From assembly GCF_002192415.1 (NCBI RefSeq), contig NZ_CP021780.1, positions 8,478,334-8,542,333 of the forward strand: a stretch of DNA of 64,000 nt, written 5' to 3'. Origin of the DNA: Paenibacillus donghaensis (GTDB lineage: Bacteria > Bacillota > Bacilli > Paenibacillales > Paenibacillaceae). Each line of letters opens with the position of its first letter. Position 1 is the first letter of the stretch. The position numbers and the translations under genes are program-made. The notes beneath the pieces were generated by a model. It did no database searches and was not told where the DNA came from. It was given only the letters and a program-made list of their open reading frames with translations. This document shows positions 37,652-46,802 of the stretch, piece by piece.

Positions 37652-37868
37652 TCCATTGGATGCCGGGGGGCAATTTCTGGACCGTGGACATTCCTATTCC
37701 ACGGCGATCTTCGTGCACAGCGAGCAGCAGCGGCTTCAGGCGGAGGCGTCCAAGCAGGCGCTGCAGGCAAGCCGCCGCTTCAAGGGGCCCATCGTGACTC
37801 CGATTCTGCCTGCGGGGCCGTTCTATGCTGCCGAAGCAGAGCACCAGGGCTATCACAAGTCCAGTCCT
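37652..37868 (+). pseudogene. msrA: msrA remnant (peptide methionine sulfoxide reductase A, C-terminal part)
   Basis: About 72 codons with clear MsrA sequence: DAGGQFLDRGHSYSTAIF, EASKQALQAS, FKGPIVTPILPAGPFYAAEA, ending at HQGYHKSSP. The N-terminal half with the catalytic GCFW motif is absent, and the usual ending after YHK is replaced by unrelated AT-rich sequence. The fragment has the high GC of core genes while the sequence from 37869 on is low GC, so the break marks an island boundary. It cannot be active. No start codon or ribosome site fits. Confidence 0.8.
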
Positions 37869-38002
37869 GATATAGGAATATATTTGATTCGGTTTAATAA
37901 AAAGAATAATCATTCACAGCTTTATTCAAATATGGTAGCATGGGAACACATCTATTTTGATGGAAAATATGGACATATCTAACTAGGATTGGAGTTGACA
38001 TC

Positions 38003-39544
38003 ATGCTGAAAGTCCTGATCGTTGATGATGAGCCATGGGTTCTTGAAGGACTTAGAACGATGATTGACTGGGGGGAATACGGTTTTGAGGTCTGTGCGGA
38101 GGCTCTCAACGGATCTGACGCGCTGAGGCTTATCCAAGAACACCAGCCGGATTTGGTACTGACCGATATAAATATGCCTGTTATCAATGGTCTGGAACTC
38201 ATTGCGCAGATACATGAATTAATGGTGAAACCGCCAAGGTTTGTGATTCTAAGCGGTTATGATGATTTTGAATATGCCCGTGTTGCATTACGGCAACGAG
38301 TGAATGAATATTTGCTAAAACCAATTGATGATGAGGAAATAGAATCCTTGCTGGATAGGCTTAGTACTGTTATCAACGATGAAAACGCTTCCAGTCAACA
38401 ACATCATAAAAAGCGAGCTTTTATCGTTAAAAACATTATAAACCGTCTGATTCAAGGGGAGTACAACGAGAGTCTGGAGCTTCTGAGTCGGAACTTAATG
38501 AAGCTGAACAATGATTCGGAACTACTGTGCATTCTTATGAAATCAACTTCGCCCGTGACGGATTTTAATCAACAGATTAATGAGTATTTCCCTGAAGGAT
38601 CAGCCTGCTTATTTCAGGATGGAGCCGGAAGAACCGGGATCATCGTTCAGGCGGATTCTATATCCTCAGAAAATGTGGACGCGGCCGTCTATCAGATTCG
38701 CAGGGATTTGGAGAAACATATGCAAGAACCGGCAATAGTGGCGGTTAGTGACAGGTTGATTGGCTTGCGGACTATTCAAGAGCTGTATTCACAGTCGCTT
38801 GAAGTATGGAAACTTAAGTATCAGAAGGAGAAGAGCGGAGTTTTTTATTATAAGGAATTAAGGAACATTAAGAACGGGAATGAACTTGAGGAACAAGGCT
38901 TTGAACAACTGCTTGCTAAGGTCCAAGTGAATGATGAATTACAAATACAGGCTTCTGTTAAGGCTATATTTGCCTCCTACTCGGAACGACAATTCTCAAT
39001 TGAAGCCGTGCAAGCCCTTGTGGCTCATCTGGAATTAACGATATGCAGGCTTATAGCAGAAATGAAGGGTGACCCCAATAGGATAATGAAAAAACTGCAG
39101 GCAGAGTTCGGGAATCTGGGTGAACTTAGTGATTACTTTTTATTAAGAAACTATGTTCATAGACTATGTCAACAGACGGCTGGTTATCTATCGGAGTTAA
39201 AGCGGCAAAATGAAGGGGATACGATTTATAACGTTATTCGGTATGTAGACCATGAATTCCGTAATAAATTGCAGCTCCAAGAATTGGCAAGACAATTTCA
39301 TATGAATTCTACCTATTTGGGGCAACTGTTCAGGAAAAAGACGGGTCAGAGCTTTAATGAATATGTGAATGGTAAACGGATAGAAGAAGCCAAAACGCTT
39401 CTTAAGCGGACTCAATTGAAGATATTCGATATAGCTGTTCAAGTGGGGTTCTCGAACGCGGACTATTTCATCGATAAGTTTAAGATGAGCGTGGGAGTAG
39501 TTCCCTCTGCATATAAAAATGAAAACAAAAATAAGCAGCTCTAA
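38003..39544 (+). CDS. Response regulator with AraC output (YesN type) 1
   Basis: A 513-residue protein. The receiver domain occupies residues 1-120 with acidic pocket D8/D9 and phospho-acceptor D55 (LTDINMP). A middle domain of about 250 residues of unclear function follows. The C-terminal 100 residues are a double AraC helix-turn-helix (LQELARQFHMNSTYLGQLFR and IFDIAVQVGFSNADYF). It is 18 bp upstream of a YesM-type kinase and probably its partner, switching on the xylo-oligosaccharide importer. TAGGATTGGAG lies before the ATG. Confidence 0.93.
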   Translation: MLKVLIVDDEPWVLEGLRTMIDWGEYGFEVCAEALNGSDALRLIQEHQPDLVLTDINMPVINGLELIAQIHELMVKPPRFVILSGYDDFEYARVALRQRVNEYLLKPIDDEEIESLLDRLSTVINDENASSQQHHKKRAFIVKNIINRLIQGEYNESLELLSRNLMKLNNDSELLCILMKSTSPVTDFNQQINEYFPEGSACLFQDGAGRTGIIVQADSISSENVDAAVYQIRRDLEKHMQEPAIVAVSDRLIGLRTIQELYSQSLEVWKLKYQKEKSGVFYYKELRNIKNGNELEEQGFEQLLAKVQVNDELQIQASVKAIFASYSERQFSIEAVQALVAHLELTICRLIAEMKGDPNRIMKKLQAEFGNLGELSDYFLLRNYVHRLCQQTAGYLSELKRQNEGDTIYNVIRYVDHEFRNKLQLQELARQFHMNSTYLGQLFRKKTGQSFNEYVNGKRIEEAKTLLKRTQLKIFDIAVQVGFSNADYFIDKFKMSVGVVPSAYKNENKNKQL

Positions 39545-39562
39545 GGAGAAGGGTGCCGGATT

Positions 39563-41362
39563 ATGAAGAGAAAAAATCTCAGGTTTGGAAGTATAGTTAA
39601 TAACATTCCGCTGAACTATAAGTTTTCACTTATCTACATCGTAGGTGTTCTTCTGCCCATAATCATCATTAACCTTGTATTTTTGGACCGAATTTCCGAT
39701 CTTATCAAATCAAGAGAGCAACAGAATCTGGAAATATCATTGGAAAGAGCAAGAAAAGATATTCATGATTTTATAGAAGGAGGCTTAGCGGTCAGTTACG
39801 CTCTTTCCAATGATAAGAATTTGTATGAAATGCTTGATCGGACCTATGAGAACGGGTCAGATTTCTATGCTACCTTTGACGAACAGCTTAGGGATCGGAT
39901 GAACAGCTATATGCCTGTGAATAATCAAATCCAGCGGATTAGCGTGTTTACGAGGAACAACTCTATTGTTTCCGGGGGCAACTATCAGATCATTAATCGG
40001 AGTATTTCAGAGAGTGAATGGTACAAGCAGTCAATTGCCTCGAACAATCATGTTAATGTTACCGCTTATCGTGTTAATGAAACCGTTAACAGCCCCTCTA
40101 CGACACCATATCTTAGTGTGATTGAGCAGATGGATAAGTACAACTCTTTGGATAAATATGAAAAAATTGTGAAAATTGACTTGGACCTCAGTAAAATTTA
40201 TGACTTCATTATCCGGGAAAAGGACTACCTCAGTTTATATCTGATTAATGAGCAGAACCAGATTGTTATGTCCGCACAAAGTGGTTATCAGAGAGTGACG
40301 GAGGAACCTTATCCTCTGTTCAGGATGCCGGATGATAAGCATGAGGAAGACATTCATGTCGTATCAGTAGGTAACGCTAATTATATTAAGGGCTGGCGTC
40401 TTATTGGCATCACAGAGGGAGAACGAATTTCCCAAGCCATGCTGGATATAAGAATGTATGCAGGTCTTTTGGCGGCTGCTGTAACAGTGTTAACTTTTAT
40501 TTTTTTATATGTTATGCTGCGGTCCTATAATTATCGCGTAAAGCGGCTGTCCAGACATATGCAGAAGGTTACGAATGAGAAGTTTGAGTTAATCCAAATG
40601 GACGAGGGTCAGGATGAAATCGGCGGATTGATCCGGAATTTCAACAGAATGACCGCCAGAATTAATTCGCTCATTAACGATGTGTATAAACTGGAAATTC
40701 AGAAAAAAAATCTCGAGATGGAAAGAGTTAGAGCCGAGCTGAATTTCCTGCAAAGTCAGATGAATCCACATTTTTTATTTAATACTCTAAATGCGATCCT
40801 TGTGGTCTGTACCAAAAATAATTACACCGATGTTACCGATATTATCAAAAGCTTATCGAAGCTGCTGCGAAGATTATTGAGCTGGAAGGATGATCTGGTT
40901 TCCCTGCAGGAAGAGTTATTATTTATAGAAATGTATCTCAAAATTGAAAAATTCCGCTTCAGGGATAAGTTTGATTATTGTTTTGAAATAGACGAGCAGG
41001 CACTTCAATACAAAATTCCGAAGCTCAGCATGCAGCCGCTTGTAGAGAATTCCTGCAAACATGGCCTGCAGGCCATAGAGGGCATTGGAATAATTAAAGT
41101 AAAAGCTGTGGTTGTGGATAGCCGCTTGCAAATTACCGTCTCGGATAACGGCAAAGGGATCGAAGCGGATAAACTGAAGGGATTATTATTTACGATCCAA
41201 AGTGAGACTTCATCGGGAACCAATATCGGAATTCGTAATGTATACCGGAGACTGGAATTATATTATGAGGATCAAGTACGTTTTGAGATCAGCAGTATCC
41301 CTAACCAAGAGACGGTGGTTATATTTGAGATTCCGTTAAGGTTGCTTGAACGGATTCAATAG
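39563..41362 (+). CDS. Sensor histidine kinase (YesM type)
   Basis: A 599-residue protein. Membrane helix 1 lies at about residues 20-40 and helix 2 at about 295-320, enclosing an extracytoplasmic sensor of about 250 residues. A HAMP linker follows, then the His_kinase domain with H403 in QSQMNPHFLFNTL, and the HATPase with MQPLVENSCKHGL, DNGKGI and GTNIGIRNV. It would sense xylan-derived sugars directly or with the binding lipoprotein, and phosphorylate one or both flanking regulators. AAGGAGAAGG precedes the ATG. Confidence 0.94.
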   Translation: MKRKNLRFGSIVNNIPLNYKFSLIYIVGVLLPIIIINLVFLDRISDLIKSREQQNLEISLERARKDIHDFIEGGLAVSYALSNDKNLYEMLDRTYENGSDFYATFDEQLRDRMNSYMPVNNQIQRISVFTRNNSIVSGGNYQIINRSISESEWYKQSIASNNHVNVTAYRVNETVNSPSTTPYLSVIEQMDKYNSLDKYEKIVKIDLDLSKIYDFIIREKDYLSLYLINEQNQIVMSAQSGYQRVTEEPYPLFRMPDDKHEEDIHVVSVGNANYIKGWRLIGITEGERISQAMLDIRMYAGLLAAAVTVLTFIFLYVMLRSYNYRVKRLSRHMQKVTNEKFELIQMDEGQDEIGGLIRNFNRMTARINSLINDVYKLEIQKKNLEMERVRAELNFLQSQMNPHFLFNTLNAILVVCTKNNYTDVTDIIKSLSKLLRRLLSWKDDLVSLQEELLFIEMYLKIEKFRFRDKFDYCFEIDEQALQYKIPKLSMQPLVENSCKHGLQAIEGIGIIKVKAVVVDSRLQITVSDNGKGIEADKLKGLLFTIQSETSSGTNIGIRNVYRRLELYYEDQVRFEISSIPNQETVVIFEIPLRLLERIQ

Positions 41363-41382
41363 CCAGAGAGCGAGGGTCACCT

Positions 41383-42915
41383 ATGAAATATAGAGTGCTA
41401 CTTATTGATGATGAGCCGAGTGCACTTGAAGGCATGTTATTGTGGATCAATTGGGAGGAGCTTGGCTTCGAGGTATGTGGAACCTCCAGCAATGGCAGGG
41501 AGGGGCTGGAGCTGATTAGAAAGCTTCAACCTGATCTGGTGATTACGGATGTGAATATGCCGCTGATGAACGGGCTGGAGATGATTGCAGCGTGGCAGCA
41601 AGAGGGCTCCAGGGAGACTAAGTTCGCCATAGTAAGTGGTTATAGCGAGTTTGAATATGCTCAGACCGCCATAAGGTATGGAATCAGCTATTATCTGCTG
41701 AAGCCGATTTTTCCGGAGGAAGCAGCGGAGGAATTAATGGAAATTTATCAGGAGCTGGAACAAGAAACACGGAATCGGAATTTAAACCAAATCGCCTCTT
41801 CGGAAGAGATAGTAACCCTTATTAAAGGGCTTTTACATGATAAACCCGCAGACCAGGCTGACCTTGAGGTTCTGTCCAGATTGTCGGCAGGGAAAAGCTA
41901 TTGGAATTTCTGTCTGATGCAGACTGAGCCGGCTATATATGCGGAATTAAGAGAGAGAACAGCTTCTATGCTAATTGACGGTGCCCCGATGTTTCTGATT
42001 GACCTGGAAGCTAATGTGTTTGGGATCGTATACGGTACCCATTCGGATGAAGAGGATGAAATTTCGTATGTCATTACCTCTCAGCAGCGGGATTATTCGA
42101 AACAGCAAGTACATATTGCACTGGGGGGCCGCGTAACTTCCTTATTGAGAATAATGAGTTGTTATCAGACAGCAAAAGAAACGATCTTGCATTATTTTTA
42201 TGGTTCTGAATATTCCGGATTTCTATCTTACAAGAATCTGCAGAATAAACCCTTCAGTTACCACTATGACCAAATGGAGCTCATGGATGCCATGATAAGA
42301 TCGATTAACACGTTGGACAAATCCGGGTTTAGTCAAGCGGTGGATTCCGCAGCGGGAAGCTTTCGTGAGATGTATATTGCTCCGGAGACTGTGAAAAAGA
42401 TCGTTATCCATATCATGTACAAAATCATAGCGTTTACTCCTGAAGGAAGCAGAGGACAAGGGTCTTCAGTTGTGTCAGAAATCAGAATTCCTGAAATACT
42501 GGATTCGATGATTTCGTTTGAGGGGTTAATGAATCATTTGCTCTTTTGCGGCGAGGCGATTATTGATATTCAGCTAAATGAACAAAATCAAAAGTCACGG
42601 GGAATCGTGCAGGAAATTAATCAATATATTCAGGAGCATTATCGCGAAAGCCTGACTATAAAACAGCTCTCGGAGATTTTTTTTCTGCATCCGGTGTATC
42701 TGGGACAATTATTAAGCAAAAAGAACGGTCTCCATTTCAATGAGTTACTGCATAATCTTCGAATTGAAGAAGCAGCACGTCTGCTTCGCGAAAATAAGTT
42801 GAGGAGCGCTCAAGTGGCAGAAAAGGTAGGATATTCTAATTATTCTCAGTTTCTAAAGCAATTCGAAAAGAAAATGTCGATGAGCCCGAATGAGTATAGG
42901 CAGGCTAAGTTCTAA
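41383..42915 (+). CDS. Response regulator with AraC output (YesN type) 2
   Basis: A 510-residue protein. Receiver at residues 1-120 with D9/D10 and phospho-acceptor D56 (ITDVNMP). The AraC double helix-turn-helix is at the C-terminus (IKQLSEIFFLHPVYLGQLLS and SAQVAEKVGYSNYSQFLKQF). It has the same layout as the first regulator but clearly diverged from it, and lies 20 bp after the kinase. One kinase with two flanking YesN-type regulators suggests a branched output or subfunctional copies. Confidence 0.93.
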   Translation: MKYRVLLIDDEPSALEGMLLWINWEELGFEVCGTSSNGREGLELIRKLQPDLVITDVNMPLMNGLEMIAAWQQEGSRETKFAIVSGYSEFEYAQTAIRYGISYYLLKPIFPEEAAEELMEIYQELEQETRNRNLNQIASSEEIVTLIKGLLHDKPADQADLEVLSRLSAGKSYWNFCLMQTEPAIYAELRERTASMLIDGAPMFLIDLEANVFGIVYGTHSDEEDEISYVITSQQRDYSKQQVHIALGGRVTSLLRIMSCYQTAKETILHYFYGSEYSGFLSYKNLQNKPFSYHYDQMELMDAMIRSINTLDKSGFSQAVDSAAGSFREMYIAPETVKKIVIHIMYKIIAFTPEGSRGQGSSVVSEIRIPEILDSMISFEGLMNHLLFCGEAIIDIQLNEQNQKSRGIVQEINQYIQEHYRESLTIKQLSEIFFLHPVYLGQLLSKKNGLHFNELLHNLRIEEAARLLRENKLRSAQVAEKVGYSNYSQFLKQFEKKMSMSPNEYRQAKF

Positions 42916-42969
42916 ACTTTTTTGGGGTACTCCTTTAATTAGGTTGTATTTTCAGACAAAAAACACCTC

Positions 42970-42996
42970 TATAATTTACTCATGTAAGTGCTTACA
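42970..42996 (+). promoter_or_regulatory. Promoter and cre-like site of the xylo-oligosaccharide importer
   Basis: A perfect -10, TATAAT (42970-42975), with no good -35, as expected for an activator-dependent promoter. At the start of transcription lies the palindrome TGTAAGTGCTTACA (42983-42996), one mismatch from the cre consensus, suggesting CcpA repression. Confidence 0.5.
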
Positions 42997-43029
42997 AAAT
43001 GGATATACCAAAAACATGGAGGTGTTTTA

Positions 43030-44739
43030 ATGGGGGGCAAGTCGAAGTCGTCAATGTTCAAGCTTAGTTTGGTAACGTTGTTATCCCTTAGTCTTACACT
43101 GGCAGGTTGTGGTGGAAACAATAACAACAGTGCTGCCACCAAGGAGGAAGGTAACAAACCCGCAGAAACTGCAGCTGGAAATACAACAGGCTCGGAGGAG
43201 AAGATTGAACCTTTCGAGATTAGTATTTTTCTCGGTGAGGCGGGTCAGCAGCCTACACCGGACAATAAGATTTATAAAAAGATCAAGGAAGAAACAGGCG
43301 CATCATTCAATTTCGAATTCTTGGCTGGGGATCTTAAGCAGAAGCTTGGCGTTATGATTGCTGGTCAGGATTATCCAGACTTGATGACTGCCAATACCCA
43401 ACTGACGGCAGCAGGCGCATTTATTCCTCTCGAAGATTTGATTGAAGAACACGCTCCGAATTTGAAAGCGCATTACGCAGATTACTGGAACATGATGAAA
43501 GACCCAAATGATGGACATATCTACACGCTTCCAAACTATGGTGCGTATAACGGTAAAATGAGTACAACCTATTATTCAGGTCCAGCTTTCTGGATTCAGA
43601 AAGCTATACTTAAAGATGCCGGTTATCCACAGGTTAAAACATTGGATGAGTATTTCGATCTCCTCGTCAAATATAAAGAGAAGAATCCAACCATTGATGG
43701 AACTCCAACGATCGGATTTGAGATTCTTAACAACGACTGGAGAAACTGGGGGTTGTTTAACGCTCCTCAGCATCTGATTGGACATCCTAACGACGGCGGA
43801 GTAGTTGTTAAAGATAACGTTGCAGAACTCTTTGCTGATAAAGACTATGCTAAGCAGTACTATCAAAAGCTTAATGAAATGAACGGATTGGGTATTATCG
43901 ACCAAGAAGCATTTGTGCAGAATTATGACCAATATCTAGCGAAACTGTCTAGTGGAGCTGTTCTGGGAATGTTTGATCAGCACTGGAACTTCCAGAAAGC
44001 AGAAGATTCACTCTCGACACAAAACAAAATTGAGAGAACTTATGTAGGACTTCCTCTTGTATATGATACCAACACCAAAGACTACTATCTTGATCGGCCA
44101 GCTCTTAACTTGAATAATGGTTTTGGGATCACTGTTAATGCTAAAAATGCTGTGAAAATCATAAAGCTAATGGATAGAATGATTCAAGAAGATTGGCAAA
44201 AAGTGCTCACTTGGGGCATTGAAGGCGAAGATTATATAGTAGAAAACGGCCGTTTTATGAGAACCGCAGAACAACGTGTGAACGCAGTTGATGCTACATG
44301 GAAGCTCAGCAACAAAGCAGACGCGTGGTGGGGTACCGCTCCGAAAATGCAAGGGTACTTTGCAGATGGGAACTCAACGGACGCCGCAGCTCAACCTGAA
44401 GAATACAAGGCAGGATTGAAGCCATATGATAAGGAAATCCTTGACGGATACGGAATAAACAGTTATGCGGATTTCTTCAGTGAGCCTGGGCCAAACCCAG
44501 TAGCTTATCCAGCTTGGTCCATAGATCTTGTCGAAGGCTCTGATGCCAAAATTGCCGAGACGAAGATGGGTGAATTGAAAACCAAGTTCTTGCCAAAAGC
44601 AATCTTGGCTAGTTCATCAGATTTCGATAAAGTTTGGAATGACTTTGTTAAAGAAATGGGTAAAGTGAATGTCAAAGCCTACGAAGACAGAATCAATGAA
44701 CAGCTTAAATGGAGATTTGATACCTGGAGTGTAAAATAG
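43030..44739 (+). CDS. Xylo-oligosaccharide-type ABC substrate-binding lipoprotein (LplA family)
   Basis: A 569-residue protein; the ATG at 43030 follows GGAGGTG, preferred over an opening at 42988. The signal peptide ends in the lipobox LTLAGCGG. A Gly/Asn/Thr-rich linker (GGNNNNSAATKEEG) precedes the large binding fold typical of the LplA/YtcQ group, which is longer than ordinary CUT1 binding proteins. It is followed by a hairpin that would lower permease expression relative to this protein. The ligand is inferred from the GH43 and GH10 genes: probably xylo-oligosaccharides or aldouronates. Confidence 0.9.
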   Translation: MGGKSKSSMFKLSLVTLLSLSLTLAGCGGNNNNSAATKEEGNKPAETAAGNTTGSEEKIEPFEISIFLGEAGQQPTPDNKIYKKIKEETGASFNFEFLAGDLKQKLGVMIAGQDYPDLMTANTQLTAAGAFIPLEDLIEEHAPNLKAHYADYWNMMKDPNDGHIYTLPNYGAYNGKMSTTYYSGPAFWIQKAILKDAGYPQVKTLDEYFDLLVKYKEKNPTIDGTPTIGFEILNNDWRNWGLFNAPQHLIGHPNDGGVVVKDNVAELFADKDYAKQYYQKLNEMNGLGIIDQEAFVQNYDQYLAKLSSGAVLGMFDQHWNFQKAEDSLSTQNKIERTYVGLPLVYDTNTKDYYLDRPALNLNNGFGITVNAKNAVKIIKLMDRMIQEDWQKVLTWGIEGEDYIVENGRFMRTAEQRVNAVDATWKLSNKADAWWGTAPKMQGYFADGNSTDAAAQPEEYKAGLKPYDKEILDGYGINSYADFFSEPGPNPVAYPAWSIDLVEGSDAKIAETKMGELKTKFLPKAILASSSDFDKVWNDFVKEMGKVNVKAYEDRINEQLKWRFDTWSVK

Positions 44740-44760
44740 TCCGCCCTTTGTTTCAAAAAT

Positions 44761-44795
44761 CAGAAAGTGGTGGCTCATGAGCCCACCACTTTCTG
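44761..44795 (+). terminator. Intercistronic hairpin between binding protein and permeases
   Basis: A 13-bp perfect stem, CAGAAAGTGGTGG with CCACCACTTTCTG. No T-run follows, so it is probably a partial attenuator or mRNA stabiliser. Confidence 0.75.
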
Positions 44796-44828
44796 AAATA
44801 TATGGATGATGTGGGGAGAAAACTATAT

Positions 44829-45797
44829 ATGGATGAGATTTTAACGGAAAAAAAAGTTAACCGGCATCCTAAGAGAAAAAAGAAGCAACCTATTACTTGG
44901 TCTTTGATCAAGAATCAGAGACAGCTGATTTGGATGTCGGTTCCTTTAACGATGTATATTGTACTATTTGCTTATGTTCCCGTTTGGGGATGGACTATGG
45001 CTTTTCAGAATTATAGACCAGCTAAGGCTTTTGGCGAACAAACATGGGTTGGCTTTAAACACTTCAAGTTTCTTTTTACGGACGATAACTTTTTAAGGGT
45101 ACTGCGCAATACATTGGCGATGGGAATAATTAATCTCATTCTAGGATTTATGACTGCGATAATACTGGCCTTGCTACTTAATGAAATCAAAAATGTCCTT
45201 TGGAAAAGAACAGTTCAGACCATATCTTATTTGCCGCACTTTCTCTCTTGGATTATTGTAACAGGGATTGTAGCTACCTCCCTCTCGGTTGGCGACGGGA
45301 TCATCAACGTCGTACTCATGAAATTGCATCTTATTGATTCACCGATCCTTTGGTTGAGTGAAGGGAAGTATTTCTGGGGTATTGTGGGGGCTTCACACAT
45401 CTGGAAAGAAGTGGGATGGAGCACGATTATCTATTTGGCTGCTATTGCTTCTATTGATCCAGCATTATATGAGGCTGCAGAGATTGATGGAGCTAACCGG
45501 TACAGAAGAATGTTCAATGTAACATTGCCGGGAATTAAAGCAACCATAGTAATCCTGTTGATAATGTCCGTAGGACATGTACTGGATGTCGGTTTTGAGG
45601 TACCGTACTTGTTAGGGAACGGTCTTATTATGGACTGGTCAGAAACGATTGATATATTTGTATTGAAATACGGGATTGCGCAAGGGAATTATTCCTTGGC
45701 CACTGCGGGTGGTATCTTTAAAACAGTCGTAAGTGTAACGTTGCTGCTATTAGCTAACTGGACTTCGAAGCGGCTAGGGGAAGAGAGGCTGTTATAA
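44829..45797 (+). CDS. ABC transporter permease (LplB type)
   Basis: A 322-residue protein. I chose the ATG at 44829 (GGGGAGA 10-11 nt upstream); an ATG at 44802 would add 9 residues and has no ribosome site. A Lys/Arg-rich cytoplasmic head (KVNRHPKRKKKQ) precedes six membrane helices. The EAA loop is EAAEIDGANRYRRMFNVTLP. It is the first permease of the importer and lies 2 bp before the second. No ATPase gene is adjacent. Confidence 0.92.
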   Translation: MDEILTEKKVNRHPKRKKKQPITWSLIKNQRQLIWMSVPLTMYIVLFAYVPVWGWTMAFQNYRPAKAFGEQTWVGFKHFKFLFTDDNFLRVLRNTLAMGIINLILGFMTAIILALLLNEIKNVLWKRTVQTISYLPHFLSWIIVTGIVATSLSVGDGIINVVLMKLHLIDSPILWLSEGKYFWGIVGASHIWKEVGWSTIIYLAAIASIDPALYEAAEIDGANRYRRMFNVTLPGIKATIVILLIMSVGHVLDVGFEVPYLLGNGLIMDWSETIDIFVLKYGIAQGNYSLATAGGIFKTVVSVTLLLLANWTSKRLGEERLL

Positions 45798-45799
45798 TC

Positions 45800-46759
45800 A
45801 TGGAAAAAACTCAATTGATACCTCAAAAATCTCCAAAGAGCAATGTTGGAAAACGTATAAGATATATGGGCGTCGAGCCTATATTGTTTGGCACCTTCAA
45901 TACTGTATTTATGATATGTCTAGTGACTGTTACCTTGTATCCATTCCTGAATACAATAGCAATCTCCTTGAATGAGGGGAATGATACCATCCGCGGCGGC
46001 ATTTATCTATGGCCAAGAGAGTGGACTATACAGAACTACAAGGCTGTTTTTGCCTCTGGTACAATTATTCCTGCCTTTTGGGTTTCGGTAGCACGAACAG
46101 TATTATCTACGATCCTAAATCTATTCTTAACCACGATGCTTGCATATACGTTAAGCCGGAAAGAATATGTTTTCCGCAAGCAAATTACCTTTGTATTCGT
46201 CCTCACCATGTATTTTAGTGCGGGTCTGATTCCAAACTATTTCCTTATTAAGGATCTTCATTTGCTCAATTCGTTCTGGGTATATGTAATACCTTCGATG
46301 GTAAGTGCATTTAATATGATCGTCATCCGTACTTATATTGGTTCCTTGCATGAAAGTCTTATGGAATCCGCAAGAATCGACGGTGCTGGAGAATTTACAA
46401 TCTTCATGAGAGTAGTCTTTCCTTTGTGTAAACCTGTTCTTGCTACGATCGCCCTTTTTGTTGCAGTAGGTGCATGGAACTCATGGTTTGATGCTTTTAT
46501 CTACACATCTTCCCGCCAGAACTTGAGTACATTGCAATATGAATTGATGAAGTTAATATCATCTAGTATGAATGCGAATAGTGACCCTAGTGTGGTTAAC
46601 GGGGCAGGGGTAACTGCGGAGTCTACGGGGTCAATGGTTACTCCAATGTCCATTCGTGCAGCCGTTACCATCGTTGCTTCGGTTCCAATTTTGCTAGTCT
46701 ATCCATTCATGCAAAAGTATTTTGTAGTTGGAATGAACGTAGGAAGCGTGAAGGAATAA
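45800..46759 (+). CDS. ABC transporter permease (YtcP type)
   Basis: A 319-residue protein with six membrane helices. The EAA-like loop is ESARIDGAGEFTIFMRVVFP, and the NEGNDTIRGGIYLWPREWT stretch after helix 1 is typical of YtcP permeases. It completes the importer. The ribosome site lies inside the preceding gene end (GGGGAAGAGAGG). The same order of lplA, lplB and ytcP homologues occurs in the aldouronate cluster of Paenibacillus. Confidence 0.92.
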   Translation: MEKTQLIPQKSPKSNVGKRIRYMGVEPILFGTFNTVFMICLVTVTLYPFLNTIAISLNEGNDTIRGGIYLWPREWTIQNYKAVFASGTIIPAFWVSVARTVLSTILNLFLTTMLAYTLSRKEYVFRKQITFVFVLTMYFSAGLIPNYFLIKDLHLLNSFWVYVIPSMVSAFNMIVIRTYIGSLHESLMESARIDGAGEFTIFMRVVFPLCKPVLATIALFVAVGAWNSWFDAFIYTSSRQNLSTLQYELMKLISSSMNANSDPSVVNGAGVTAESTGSMVTPMSIRAAVTIVASVPILLVYPFMQKYFVVGMNVGSVKE

Positions 46760-46802
46760 CATCGGTTATCACTATTACAAGTACGGAAGGTTGTTAGTTT
46801 AC

